From: Aphrophora alni
Lineage: Eukaryota > Arthropoda > Insecta > Hemiptera > Aphrophoridae
Assembly (NCBI GenBank): GCA_963513935.1
Contig: OY740766.1
Location: 5,859,000 to 5,922,999, forward strand
DNA: 64,000 nucleotides
Direction of reading: 5' to 3'
The notes beneath the pieces were generated by a model that saw only the letters and a program-made list of their open reading frames with translations, was not told the DNA's origin and ran no database searches. Of this stretch, positions 1 to 10,859 are shown in pieces. A program made the translations under genes and the position numbers. The stretch's first letter is position 1. Every line of letters begins with the position of its first letter.

Positions 1-168
1 AAGAGTGACGGTACATACTCTATTGATTATGTAGATTTCCGTCCTCGCCTCAAACCTTCACTACTTACTGTTGAGAGTAGCAAGCAGAGTGGCAAGTTTC
101 TGGTGATATTGGTACATTATCCTCTTAACACAGCAACATTTTATGTCGTTCACACCTTGTTTGCTTAA
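1..168 (+). CDS. Possible 3' terminal exon running in from the left edge
   Basis: Frame 1 is open from the first base to a TAA at 166-168, giving 55 residues that start KSDGTYSIDYVDFRPRLK and end VVHTLFA. The first ~150 bases are clearly richer in G+C than the AT-rich DNA that follows, which is the usual contrast between exon and non-coding DNA here. An AATAAA-type signal lies in AAAATAAATT near 423-432 and could end a transcript. No domain is recognisable and the upstream part is outside the window. It could equally be a chance open frame or an element remnant, so this is a weak call. Confidence 0.22.
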   Translation, partial: KSDGTYSIDYVDFRPRLKPSLLTVESSKQSGKFLVILVHYPLNTATFYVVHTLFA

Positions 169-1449
169 CTTTTAGAAAATTGTTTTGTATTTAATTATCA
201 AGGTCTCTATCAAAAGGTCTTTTATGTTTTAAGTATTTTGTAGGATCTGTTTTTATTATTGTTTTAATTAATTATAGTTTTAAATTTTGGTATAAAATCT
301 ACTTGTGTTATGTTGTAGACTTTATTGTAGACAATTACCAAGCTGTATAAATGTATTTTCGTCTACGACCGATTCAATCAAATTTTGTTTGTGAGTCTAT
401 ACTGTTCACATCGCTATGCGTTAAAAATAAATTATAATTATTTTGATAATTCACAATTTGGAAGTGGCTTCAATGAACTAAAACTAAAATAATATTTTAT
501 CAAAATAATTTTAACAAATCTTAATCATAGCTACTAACGAAACGAAAACTAAAACATGATCTTAAAATTTATAATAAAAGTATAAACTGAACAGTCTAGT
601 TGAAGTCACTGAACTCTATGTATGACAATAAAGTAAAATCGATTGCAAAGACGGGGTAAGTGACACTGTATGGTTATAACGTTCCACCCTTACAAATGGG
701 CTTAAAACAGAGACCCCCAAGATACATTAAACATTGTTAGACCGAGCGCTACATAAAGATATAACATATTAGAAGACGCATTTTTATAGACACCACTTCC
801 TGTTAGTTACTATCAAATAATAATAAATGTAAGTTATTACTATAATATCTATATTTAATAAAAATTATCTATATTCAGTAAAAATAAATTTAAATTTAAA
901 AAATAATAAATCACTAAATTCAACAAATAAATTCTCATTACCGTACATTCGTAATGGATATTCACCAGAAATGGGGAAATGTAATCCAATAAAAAAAATA
1001 AACTAATAGTTCTGTCGTACGAAAAGTAGTAAATGATTTAAAAGGGATAAAAAGTTAAAGTTAAAACAAATTAGTTTAATAGAAGTTGAAATCAAATAAT
1101 TAAATTATAAAAACGTTCTAAGTATATAGAAAATGTATTAAGAAATTAAATATAATCTGTAATATAATTAATTTAATTAAAATATAAAATAACCGACTCA
1201 ATCACTGAATTAACTTATACTCTTTTCATCTACAACGTTGGGTTACTTCTAGTCAAATAATAATGTTTTTCATTCCCCATTTCCACTTCTAACAAAACAC
1301 GTTTTAAATAAAGATATGTCTTAAGGGAAGAATATTGAAATGTATAAACAATGACAATCTGTGACAGCTTATATTTTTTAAATAACATAATACGACTAAG
1401 ATATTTCTGTGTTATAAACAAGGGTTCATTGGGTAAATTTGTAGGGAAG
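169..1449. other. AT-rich non-coding DNA
   Basis: Very AT-rich sequence with frequent stops in all frames. I see no conserved coding segment, RNA gene or long repeat. The first few hundred bases could be 3' untranslated sequence if the frame ending at 168 is real. Confidence 0.4.
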
Positions 1450-2010
1450 TTCCTCCCCAATATTCAGTAATTCCGTATTGGAGCCTGGAATGATATAACA
1501 TTTAAAAAGTAGTCTGTACTAAAACACGCTTGTTTGTGTCATTTTCCAATTTGACATTTCCAGAATATTTTGGAAAATATACACCTAACAATTTAATTTG
1601 GTAGATTCGTTCAACAGACTGATAGATCCAATTATTACAACCTAAGCAACCGTTAATATGGTAAATCACATAAGTCAAAGATGATTTATTTTTCTGTATA
1701 TTAACGTCCATGCTGTTACTCCTATTTAAACAATATTCAGCTCTCTCCCGTGTTACTTCTGCAACTGTAAAGATATGTCATCGGCAAAACCACGAATAGT
1801 ACTTTCAAACTCGTGAGACAAGAACTAGTTGATTAGTTAATCTAATTTGTTATACTCTTCCTTTATGGAAACTTTCAAACCAATTCGAAACAATTCCTCT
1901 GATTCCGTCAGCTTCCAGCTTCGTCAGAAGGTTGTCGTGTCTTACAAGAACACCTCCGCAAATTTTACAAACAATCCCGATATCTTTACTTTACAATTTA
2001 CGGTAATATA
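1450..2010 (-). pseudogene. Decayed non-LTR retrotransposon reverse transcriptase fragment
   Basis: On the minus strand, 1945 down to 1856 reads VRHDNLLTKLEADGIRG followed by IVSNWFESFHKGR. This is the 'HxxLLxKLxxxGIRGxxxxWFxSYLxxR' block found between RT motifs 2 and 4 of Jockey/CR1-type non-LTR reverse transcriptases. Further along, in changing frames, come an ADDIS segment (the catalytic [F/Y]ADD box), a KLLGVYF segment like the usual 'KFLGVxxD', and LQYGITEYWG near 1465 like the common 'YGIxxWG'. Stops and frameshifts interrupt it, so it is a dead copy. Endonuclease and RNase H parts are not visible. The family is clear at RT level; the clade is not. Confidence 0.6.
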
Positions 2011-2529
2011 AATTCCTTCCGTAATAATGCTGACTCAGTATTTCCCCCATCCGAAACTCATTCCACTAAAGAAATTCAGAGCATTTAAAAAATTCAACAA
2101 TTATATCTTCCTTACTTTGTCGAATATTTTAGAATAAACAAACAACAAGGTAATAAGTCTGTAATTATTTACGTGACTATTATCCCGTTTTTATGATAAG
2201 GACAACTACTCCTTTTTTTTAAGGACTTATGGAAAAATACGTTTGTCTAAAGTGATCTTAATTATATCTAGGACTTTCACGATCTCAGCCGTAATTCCGA
2301 CAAAACCGATAGATTTTGTTATTTTGTAGACAACATATTAAGGTCATCTTGGTTCATTGGATTTACAAAGAATGATTCACATATCCGCTCACCAACCTTT
2401 ACTATATATCCAAGCTCGTATAATTATTGTAGTTATACAAATTGTTAACTCGCTACGCTCGTGTCGGTAACTCGGCCATGCTAGATCTCCTAACTATATG
2501 AATATCACGTTTTTTGTCAGGGTACAACT
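2011..2529. other. AT-rich spacer between retroelement remnants
   Basis: No ORF or motif that I can support. It may contain further decayed sequence of the RT remnant on its left, but I could not recognise conserved blocks. Confidence 0.3.
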
Positions 2530-3065
2530 ATTTTTTTTTATTTAACTGGGCTGTGATAACCTCCATCAGAGGCATCACCGGCGTCGACCTAATGGTCTTT
2601 TGCCGCCCCAATTTCCTTCCTACACCCAATCAGTAATACCCGTCATCCTTATGAAGGAACAGATACTACCGATAGGGTTGTCTAGGATGGTTTCCATCTC
2701 TTTCCCCGGAGGGCCTAGAGAGTACAGCCTGGCTCGTCCTAGCGCCTCACACTCCAAAAGAATGTGTTCTGCAGACTCTTCAGCCAAACCACATTTCCTG
2801 CATGTATTAACTGCAGCAATTCCTATCCTGTGTAGATGTTTTCTGAGGTGACAGTGGCTCATTAAGAGCCCAACCACCCACCTCATGTTATCCCTTCTGA
2901 GAGAGATGAGTTGTCCAGCATGTTTCTTGCTTGGTCTAAATAACCTTTTAGCAAGTCTACTAGTGGTTGAATTCGTCCAGACCCTGTTCATCCCCTCCCG
3001 CATCCACGTATCAACCGTGGGTACAACTATACATTTTGACAATAACTTCCTTTGGAGTGAGGTGG
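2530..3065 (-). mobile_element. 5'-truncated non-LTR retrotransposon, 3' end
   Basis: A short copy containing only the 3' part of an RNase-H-bearing non-LTR element. It consists of the ORF2 C-terminal tail (2620-3042), a ~75-bp 3' untranslated region, and an A-rich tail that appears as ATTTTTTTTATTTAA-like sequence on the plus strand near 2530-2545. The G+C content is much higher than in the flanks. The left end near 3065 simply stops matching, the usual result of incomplete reverse transcription. The ORF is uninterrupted, so this copy is younger than the neighbouring RT fragments. Confidence 0.7.
2620..3042 (-). CDS. ORF2 C-terminal tail of a non-LTR retrotransposon (partial)
   Basis: This encodes about 140 residues in frame and represents the region after RNase H in arthropod Jockey/I/R1-like ORF2 proteins. 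Visible hallmarks in order: a TSRLAKRLF segment (the family's 'xxCRxAKxLI'), LRRDNMRWVVGLLMSHCHLR then KHLHRIGIA (family 'LVGLLTGHCxLRxHLHxxGL'), and the CxxC-H-C zinc-knuckle-like CRKCGLAEESAEHILLEC. It ends GITDWV-stop. The stated start is a non-ATG codon, because the true N-terminus lies in the missing 5' part. There are no internal stops. Function in the intact element would be in retrotransposition; alone it is non-functional. Confidence 0.7.
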   Translation of the reverse strand: MSKCIVVPTVDTWMREGMNRVWTNSTTSRLAKRLFRPSKKHAGQLISLRRDNMRWVVGLLMSHCHLRKHLHRIGIAAVNTCRKCGLAEESAEHILLECEALGRARLYSLGPPGKEMETILDNPIGSICSFIRMTGITDWV

Positions 3066-4639
3066 CTTTGGAACTATTACATTAAGAATCGAAATTTGAA
3101 CAATTTCGTCTGGTTTAACATGTTATAGGATGAAAACAAACAAGATATGAACGAAAAACTATTTAAAAAGGTCTTTATTTTGAAATTTTCATTTATTTTT
3201 CTGTATTTCAATAGGGTTCTAATTTGTACAAATCCTTTATACAAAATTTCATGATTTGTTAATCGTTCTTAGAACAGACGATAACGACACAACAACGACG
3301 GGCGGGGGGGGGGGGGTCGTCGAAAAATCATAGTAAATAGGCTAGATTTTACAGTAAAAAAAATGTGTGCATTGATTTTAGTTTGACTATGTATATGAGT
3401 TTGAGAAAGTTAGTGCTATATTTTTCGTAGATTTTTTCGTTTTAATATGTATGGGTATGTATGAAAGTTTGTTCTATAGTTTTGTATTGATTTTAGATTA
3501 ACTATGTATGTGAATTTCGAGAAAGTTAGTGTAATATTTTTCATACAAAAATATTAAAAACAACACACAACAACTACAAAAATTACAAAAATTATTATTA
3601 TATATTTTAATAATTGAACTCAAATAATATTACTTTAATCAAAATAGTAGATTATTTAAATACGCAGCATAACCGTTGTTGTACGTATACTGTTACTATT
3701 ATTTTAGTGACGATTTTTCCTTTCACCACATCGATTTAACGGTACCAAAAAAATGTCCTACCGGGCGTAAAGAAGTATTCACTTCAAAAAAAAGTTAAAT
3801 TCATTCGCTAAGAGAATTGGGTCTTCTATCAGATCACCGTTCATATTATTAATTTTAATATTTTCCTTTTCCTTAGTATTGCCAATTTATTTATTTATTA
3901 TTATTCACCCTTGCTCTTTCATATTACTAGAAGATTTATTTCATAAATTAATTGTAGAAAAATTCAGGTTTTGTGTTATCAATCAATTTAATCGCGTATT
4001 TTTCAAATTAAAATAATATGACTTTTTTTTTTTTTAATTTCGTAAACAATATATTTGGATAGTTCAGTTGTTTGAACAATAAATTCAACGATCTGCTTAA
4101 CCTAGCATTACCCAGTTACTCAAATTATTTGTACACAACATTTGTATCATCAATTAAAGGCTAAGTTCATGTTATTATTACCAAGTATTAAGTTCTTCCA
4201 ATAAACCTACAAGAAATTTCCCCTAATTTTATCCTAATCAAGTCTTGATTTCCATTAAACACAAGTGGCATTCGGAAATTGATTACTCTTAGATATAAAG
4301 TCTAACTATGGTTTGCAATTCCAGTATGAATAAATTGCAGATTCAAAATGTTAAAGTTTCTTGTATCTAAACGAAAATATAATCAATAGGTTCTGAACTT
4401 TCTAGTTTCATTATTTATGAAAGACACGAAGCCTAAATTGCTTAACCATGAAAGATAGATCAGAATGCGCAAAGTTCACAGTCATGTTTACATTCATATC
4501 ACCGATTACGATACCATTTGCAGACATTATTACTATTATAAATAGAACGAGGGTTTACCCCTTTGACACTTCAGCCTATAAGACTTATTATTCTACTTCT
4601 TATTACTGCCTAGCTTATTTCTATACCCTTGGTTAAGGC
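3066..4639. other. AT-rich non-coding DNA with a poly-G run
   Basis: No coding segment recognised. It contains a 13-base G run (about 3304-3316) beside GACAACGACG-type sequence and several T-rich runs. The remainder is plain AT-rich DNA. Confidence 0.35.
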
Positions 4640-4870
4640 CATGAATTTCGTAGCCTGGTTTCTTTTTGTTTTAAAAGTCACAACTGGGTCGAAGATCAAT
4701 TGTCTTCTACGTCCTTAATGCTTCAAACGTTAAAATTATATGTTCTGCAGTTTCTAGGTACTGGTTGCTGGTTGCATAGTCTGCACTTCAGGTTTCCTTG
4801 AAATAATACCATATTGTTAAAATCATACCAAAAAAGCGCCATGGCCTCGTACATTTTCCTATGATTTCGT
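4640..4870 (-). pseudogene. Retrotransposon ORF2 tail fragment (zinc-knuckle region)
   Basis: In shifting minus-strand frames this reads GHGAF, QYGII, then CRLCNQQ, then ETAEHIILTFEALRT. These match the GHCxLxxHLxxxGI, CRxC and ETAEHxLxxCxAL blocks seen in intact form at 2620-3042. The second Cys of the knuckle is replaced by Phe and the frame breaks at least twice. It lies in the right place and orientation to be the 3' continuation of the RT-RNase H remnant at 5189-6700. Confidence 0.55.
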
Positions 4871-4952
4871 TTATATTATATTCTTTATAATCTTATGTAA
4901 AACTACAAAGTCTATTCGCTTTTTACGAATTGCTGATATATATATATGTAGG

Positions 4953-4953
<1 letters not shown>

Positions 4954-4988
<35 letters not shown>
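4954..4988. repeat. (AT)n microsatellite
   Basis: Uninterrupted AT dinucleotide repeat, about 17 units, with a shorter TA tract just upstream. Confidence 0.95.
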
Positions 4989-4991
<3 letters not shown>

Positions 4992-5056
4992 TATATATTG
5001 CTGATAACTAATATATAGACTATTAGTTACCTTTATTAATAGTCAGAACAATTATT

Positions 5057-5120
5057 TTTTGTAGAAACACTACAGCGCTGTTTCGCCGTTCACAGCCGGC
5101 TTCGTCAGGTGTAGGCTTAA
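5057..5120 (-). ncRNA. Hammerhead-like (type I) ribozyme motif
   Basis: Minus strand: CTGACGA (5108-5102), then a stem II GCCG/CGGC with an 8-nt loop, GAAA (5084-5081), a self-complementary ACAGCGCTGT forming stem III, and A at the expected cleavage position (GTA, at 5071). The flanks ACAC (5112-5109) and GTGT (5070-5067) pair as stem I. All three stems and both conserved boxes are present in order. One extra A lies between CTGACGA and stem II compared with the textbook core, so activity is not assured. Short, palindromic stem III is typical of ribozymes in Penelope-like elements that cleave as dimers. Confidence 0.6.
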
Positions 5121-5188
5121 CACTTATAATAGAAAAATAAAACACACCGTGTGTTCATCAAACAAATTGATTTCGTTTAGTTTGTTAG

Positions 5189-5880
5189 GTGACGAAATTA
5201 GATAGTTTCAAATTTGGTTGTGCTAGTGATCCCAAAAGTTTTCCCGTACAGTATTTTATCAATCGTTCCTTAAATTCTAAGTTTAGCCATTGTTTTATAC
5301 TATCTATTGCTACCGGTTTAGTTGTTGCTATTACTACGGGTTCTGGACCAATGAAGGATTTCTTGGATCTTTTGTTTGCCAGTTCATCTATCTTTATACT
5401 GCCTTCGTAGCCTCTGTGACCAAGTATACCGGGTTTTTAGTCGGAAGCTTAATTAAAGTTCTTTGACAATCCCACACTAATGATGAATAGTGTTCGTGTA
5501 AGCTTACAGACTTTGAAGCAGCCTGGCTGTCCAACCTGATAATCATGTACTCATTGATGTATCATTTTGCTAGGCACAGTTGTACGCGTTCCAATATTGC
5601 CATAACTTCTGCTTCGAATGCAAGCGTGTATTTTTACAAAGCTAGAGTTATATTTTCTTATTTTTCCATATATTCCCGGACCTGCACCTAAATCAATACG
5701 AGATCCATAGTGTAGTATTCTATACTATTCTGTATTGTTGATCAGTCTCTGTCGATATCCTTCCTCTTTTTCAATTATAGCTTCAAATTGTACAGTCCAT
5801 GAGGTTTTTTTTACTGATGTAATCACTTCTCATGGGAAGTACGTGATTATATGATTTATGTTTTCAAATGGTGCCGTGTC
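5189..5880 (-). pseudogene. Decayed RNase H domain of non-LTR retrotransposon
   Basis: Minus-strand blocks in order: GSRIDLGAGPGIYG (family 'DGSKxxxGxGAGVYG'), AFEAEVMAILERVQLCLA ('xFQAEVxAIxxC'), LGHRGYEGSIKIDELANK ('VPGHxGxxGNExADxLAxxG') and GPEPVVIATT ('xGPEP'). The Glu of the FEAE block is kept and the catalytic His region is recognisable, but the blocks sit in different frames with stops between, so the enzyme is dead. Normal role: degrade the RNA strand during target-primed reverse transcription. Confidence 0.6.
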
Positions 5881-5887
5881 CTTTTTG

Positions 5888-6700
5888 TCAACGGTTTAGA
5901 TTCCACATACCAGAGTATTCCATTCTGTATGCCACTAAACTTGCTTCAGCTATTATGGTAAAGTCTAGTGGAGCTATTCCAAAAAGAACTTCTATTACTG
6001 CTGTAGGTGTACTTCTAAAAAGCTCGTAATATACATAGGCAGGCCAACCATTGTACACCTTCGTAGGGCCTACGCTTAATGACATCTAGAAGTGTTCTTT
6101 TCCACCACACTAGGGCGCCATATTGTATCTGAGGTTTAATTACCATACCATAATGTTGTTTGGCCATATCTGGACGTAGACCCCAGTTCTTTCCATGAAT
6201 TTGCTTACAATATATAACTGATCTGGTTGATTTCTGTAGAATGTAGTTTTCATCTTTATTCCAGGCGAGTCTTTTATCCATAATAACCCCTAGATATTTT
6301 ACTTCATCAGATAATTCTATATTAGTATTTATTAGATTCACCTTAAATTTGTCTATTTTAATGTTTCTTGTTAAGGGTATGATGGTAGTCATACCCGTGT
6401 TAATATTAACACCCTGTTTCCTATTAATTAATTCTACAAGGACATTTAACTATTGACTTCTTATCAATCTTACTATGTCATCTGCATAACTTTGTGTGTA
6501 AACACCCAATTCGTTTGGTTCGATTATTAAGAGGTCAACTACCATATTCCACAGCATCGGAGAGAATATCCCTCCTTGTGGAGTACCTCTCACGTCTATC
6601 ACATCTAATTTCTCTCCATACTGAGTTGCACATATTATTCTATTTCTTAGCATTGATTCTAACCAAATCCAATGCAGACATACCTTGTACACACGGTTTC
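5888..6700 (-). pseudogene. Decayed reverse transcriptase domain of the same element
   Basis: Starts near 6700 with WLESMLRNRIICAT, then GTPQGGIFSPMLWNMVVDLL (RT motif 4 'GxPQGGxLSPxLWNxxxDxLL') and QSYADDIVRLI (the catalytic YADD box). After a break around 6392-6450 it continues with VKYLGVIMDKRLAW ('KYLGVxLDxxLxW'), then RSTPTAVIEVLFGIAPLDF ('xRTTPTxALExLLGxxPLxL'). The 5' half of RT and the endonuclease are missing. Frameshifts are visible at ~6430 and ~6085. Clearly non-LTR, RNase-H-type clade. Confidence 0.7.
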
Positions 6701-6732
6701 AGTTCATTGACAAAACCAACTACTGTAAATTC

Positions 6733-6874
6733 ACATTCCATACCACACGTTCATCTTAAGAGAATCCCGAGCATACTGAAATAAATTATTTGGTTGCTGA
6801 GCCTTCCAGATTCCACAGTCGTAACGGTTAACAAAGTCATTTATGTGTAACGTTGCTTCATCACTGAAAAACAT
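6733..6874 (-). pseudogene. mariner/IS630-type transposase scrap
   Basis: One minus-strand frame reads FFSDEATLHINDFVNRYDC, then GIWKAQQPNN, then YARDSLKMNVWYGM before a stop at ~6732. This matches the catalytic segment of arthropod DD34E/D-type transposases ('FSDEAxFHLxGxVNRxNxRIWxxxNP...RDSPKxxVWCGx'). The Asp of SDEA is the first catalytic Asp region. Upstream sequence to ~6960 may be more of the same protein but I cannot match it. It abuts the RT remnant (~6700) head to tail, so the two elements were joined by insertion or deletion. Confidence 0.55.
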
Positions 6875-6960
6875 TCAGTTAAGTCAACTTTCATTATCTC
6901 TTATTGCATTCAGCATTGTCTTCATTAGGGCTATCTGCCCGCCTAATTTCATATTTAAGC

Positions 6961-9900
6961 TAGATTTTGTAAATTATGCAATCTCAAACGACTATGAAAC
7001 AAGTTCTAAACAGTTTTTATAAGAATTCCAAATCCCAACTGCATGGAGCTACAGATGTTTTACTACTATGCAAGTTTGAGTGTCTCAAATGCGTAGTCAT
7101 CTTTAATGTCCACATTTAAAAGATTGTTCCAACTTATTACGCCAACAAATAATGGTCTTGTCTGTAAGTATGTCGTTAATGACGTTCCACTTGTAACAGC
7201 TGATTTAAATTAATCAAATTACAAAACACATTGAGCGTTCTGTTGCACAGTCATCATTACTAAAGTGACTACTCCAGGGTTATGACGAGCTACGTAATAA
7301 CGTTTGCACTTGTGTTCAGAGTTAACGAACACAATGACAACAAGAAGGTTGGTTGATTATTCCTCGTGCCTTTTACAACTAAAATTACGAACAATTTGAC
7401 CCTGTATTATAAATTTGCATACATCTTACTAAAGTCAACATAACTAATTATGAACATGTTCTCTCATTGTTGTTGAAATATTAATTAAACTTAACTCTGT
7501 TGCTACAGTTACAAATGTGGTTTTTTTGTGCAATAAAATGTCAAAACTCTGACGACAGAAACGTCACCTTCGACCTTTGCTCTACGCCATTCTTGTACAT
7601 GTACCAACTTTTCGATTGCGTCCTTTTGAATCAACTCAATTCAAGTTTCAACTAGATTGTGTATAATTTTTAGACAATATTTTTAATTAACTTAGAAAAT
7701 TGATTGAAAGTGTATGAAGATTTCATGTTTTAATAGATTTTTGTTTTGAGTCATATTTTCAGATCGCAGTAAACAGTACGCGAAGTAAATTTTGCTGAAA
7801 GATTAAATGAATTTAGTAATTTTAATAATTGTATATCATTTAATAATTAATTACACAATAAGTACAACACTATAATTAAAGTAACACTTTTAATTTAAAT
7901 CAAAAACAGAGAAAATGCAACCAGTAATTTTTAAGTCGTTGCCAAAGATGATTGTGTAAGGCATTTATATACTTAGCGTCTTTTAAAATATAAAATCATT
8001 AAAAATAATATTTCTGTTTGGCTCTGTTTTAAGTATTATCGATTGAATAATAAATACCGAGTTTGGGATTCAAAATTTAAACCTTCATCTATGTAAAATA
8101 AAACATGTTTGAAGATCCAACCTGGGCTAACTATTTTCAGGTTAAATAACAATTACTGCATTAAAATAATTTACAAACTAAAAAATAATGATTTTTTCCC
8201 TCTAATTATATATTACATTTATTTTATACTAGTCTACTTATGTATTTAACAATGTTCCTTATTCCATTTCTATAAGCAAGGTTTAAAACAACACACTTTA
8301 AATATACATTAAGATACAAGTTTGTTCCAAATACACTTTACCGAAAATGTACTTTTAGAGAAAAAAAACAGTTTATTGTTAAACTACACTTAAAAAACAC
8401 TTATATAAATTATTTACTCTTCACTCTAATGTTTTCACAAACTTATATGATTAATATTGTGAGATACTTGATTCATTTTTAAGCTTTTGATTTTATTGAA
8501 TTTACACAACATATGAGTGATTATGTTACATTTATTCAAATTAAATTTATAATTCTTTTATTATTAAATTTTTGTATTTATGATTTGGTTATCTGGGTTT
8601 CAATGAGTTCCAAGTCTCCACACGATGTTTGCTCCTCTCCTTTCTTGTTTTAGACTTTATCATTCCAAATGGTTAAAATTGTCATAATAATTATTTATTT
8701 ATACAGAATAAGGGATTTATTTATATTGTTGGATTGCAATATTGTTGATTTATGCTATAGGTTATATTTAAATTTTTTACTAACAATTAATTGTGTGTCC
8801 GGTTTCTTGATTTTTGATATTTTATGACAATGCCGTAAATGGCTGTCTAGTAGGTATATAATCTTTACTCTACTTCGTAAGCCTAGTGATTTTTCCACTA
8901 TCCCTTACAAAAGTAAACAGAATAACGAAAACAAACAGCTGACTAATACAATAAAATAAGTAACCATTTAGGTTAGAATAGTATACAACTGTAGTCATTG
9001 TTGTTATGTGTTGCAAAATAAAGCAATTTCATTTTTTAAATCAATTATGTACCAAAGCCTCGCAAATACTTTCTCTTATTCACATAAATATACTAATATT
9101 CCGTAAAATATACACGAAGTATTTCGGTGTGATTGTTTACTTTACAGCCAATTATAATATTTTTTTAAAACCTTACAAAAAGTTCATTAAAATGATTTGG
9201 GAAGGGGAGGGCATCTAAAGAATTATTCGAATTATTACAGAATTTATTCATCTAGAGCATTATCAGAACCATCAATAGTTAACTCAATGTTAACTATTTG
9301 AACAGCTGATTTTCTTCATATTGCACTAACATTTTAAATAAATTGTGTGAGCTAGGTTTGAGAAACGTTGTGAATCATAATGATTTTTTTTTTATCGATT
9401 CTACACAAGAATTTTGACAATGTGACAATCAATTCGTTTTGTTTGGGACATAAGTGACTACATTTTAGCAAAAGTAATAAAGTAATAAAAAGTAATGGTA
9501 TCGTTTATCTAATATTTAAAAATCGTAATTTTTAAATTTGTTTTCATTTAAATTTGATTTGCTTGTTGTAAACTAAGTCATTTGTTTCGGTTCTATAAGA
9601 GTTTTGTACGCAGTTAATTTTTTGTTTCACATGATTTGTAGCCGGTTCCATTTCTGAAGTCAATAAGTATTTACTTTAAAAAAACAGATATATTATTGTC
9701 ATTATATAAATGTTCTTCTGTTTAAGTCTGTTTTTCTTTCGTTGTTGGATAAACAAAAAAAACAACATCATCCCTGTCGTTATCCCCTCTCATCTGGGTG
9801 TGTTAATAACACTGGGTTGAAAAGTAACATTAGTCACTGGGCACTGTATTGCGATGTTGAAGGTGGAGACAATGCTTGCCTCCTTGCTGTCTGTAAGACG

Positions 9901-10855
9901 CATTGACCTTGTCTCTTATAGTTTAGTGTCACAACAAAACTAGGTATATATCACACAACTAAAGATGAACACGTAGTCGTTCAAACGTTGTCTACTTTCA
10001 AATAAATTGTTTATTTGTGGAAAATTGTGATTTACTTTAAGGATATTTTATACTTTTAAAATCAAACTATAACTTCTACCAGATCATTCTATATAGGGAT
10101 TTATGGTATTTAAACGTAATAAACTTAGATATTAAACTGAGGTTTAATTTTCATCTCCATTTCTTACGACACTTAAAACTTTATCACATGTAATTTACAT
10201 AATCTTCTGTCGGCGGATAGTTAACATATAAAGTCTCTGTATAATTAAATGTGTCTAACGTCACTTAAAACTTTATTGTTATGATTGTGTAACGAGACAA
10301 ATTGTCTTCATATTTCAAAGCTACTTTGAGTGTTCTTTAACTCTATAATGTCAGATTAAATAACGACGATACGTAAAGGTGGGAAAATGTTCCTGATTAT
10401 TTTTATAAAGCAGTTATTTTGTCAATTTTGAGTTTAACATTACTATATTAAAATGGGACTCCAAAAAATGGATTATTATAATCTGATGTGGGACTTAAAT
10501 ATAAAGACACTACTAATAATACAAAAAATGCAACTATTTGTTTTCCTTAAGAACAAGTAAATTGTTTCACGAGATTACTTCATGAATATTAAAACTTCAT
10601 TGTCAAGGATTTTAAAACACAACGCCAGTCAATAAAAATTATAATTTTATCTAAGAAAAAACAATTAATGCTACTCTAGTCCTTAGTCTTAACACAAAAA
10701 ATAGAATTAAATAATTAATAATACTTAAGCTTTACACTAGTAAGCAATGACCAAGGTGGGGATTATTTGTCTACTTATGACTAATAATACTCCATATTGT
10801 ATATATCGTTATCAAAATTTTTGCGTGACCTATTTACAATCTATAAAACTTTTTG
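6961..10855. other. Long AT-rich non-coding stretch
   Basis: Nearly 4 kb with no ORF above ~70 codons that resembles protein. A slightly less AT-rich patch at about 9760-9920 carries no recognisable signal. No tandem array or RNA gene seen. Confidence 0.35.
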
Positions 10856-10859
10856 ATTC

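Larger units (their letters stand above)
4880..5185. mobile_element. Small insertion carrying an (AT)n tract and a hammerhead-like ribozyme
   Basis: This segment interrupts the coding order of the surrounding retrotransposon between RNase H and its tail. It holds TA-rich simple sequence (4936-4947 and 4954-4988) and, on the minus strand, a hammerhead-like motif at 5057-5120. Penelope-like elements are known to carry such ribozymes in their terminal repeats, so a truncated Penelope-type or retrozyme-like insertion is the best explanation. Exact ends cannot be fixed without an empty-site copy. Confidence 0.45.
4640..6720 (-). mobile_element. Decayed RNase-H-type non-LTR retrotransposon copy, split by an insertion
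   Basis: Read on the minus strand, the order is RT (6700 to ~6015), connection region (~6085-5888), RNase H (~5880-5189), then the ORF2 tail (~4870-4640). This is the domain order of Jockey/I/R1-like elements. The tail is separated from RNase H by ~300 bp of unrelated sequence holding an (AT)n tract and a hammerhead-like ribozyme. Frames change repeatedly and several stops are present. The RNase H end (KLLGSLAQPN) overlaps the start of the tail seen at 2620-3042 (TSRLAKRLFRPS), so the two are separate copies rather than one split element. Confidence 0.65.

Noticed and set aside
2620..6700. One non-LTR element split by a 2-kb insertion (tail at 2620-3042, RT at 5189-6700)
   Set aside because: The RNase H end at 5189 overlaps the beginning of the 2620-3042 tail, and a separate decayed tail is present at 4640-4870, so these are two copies.
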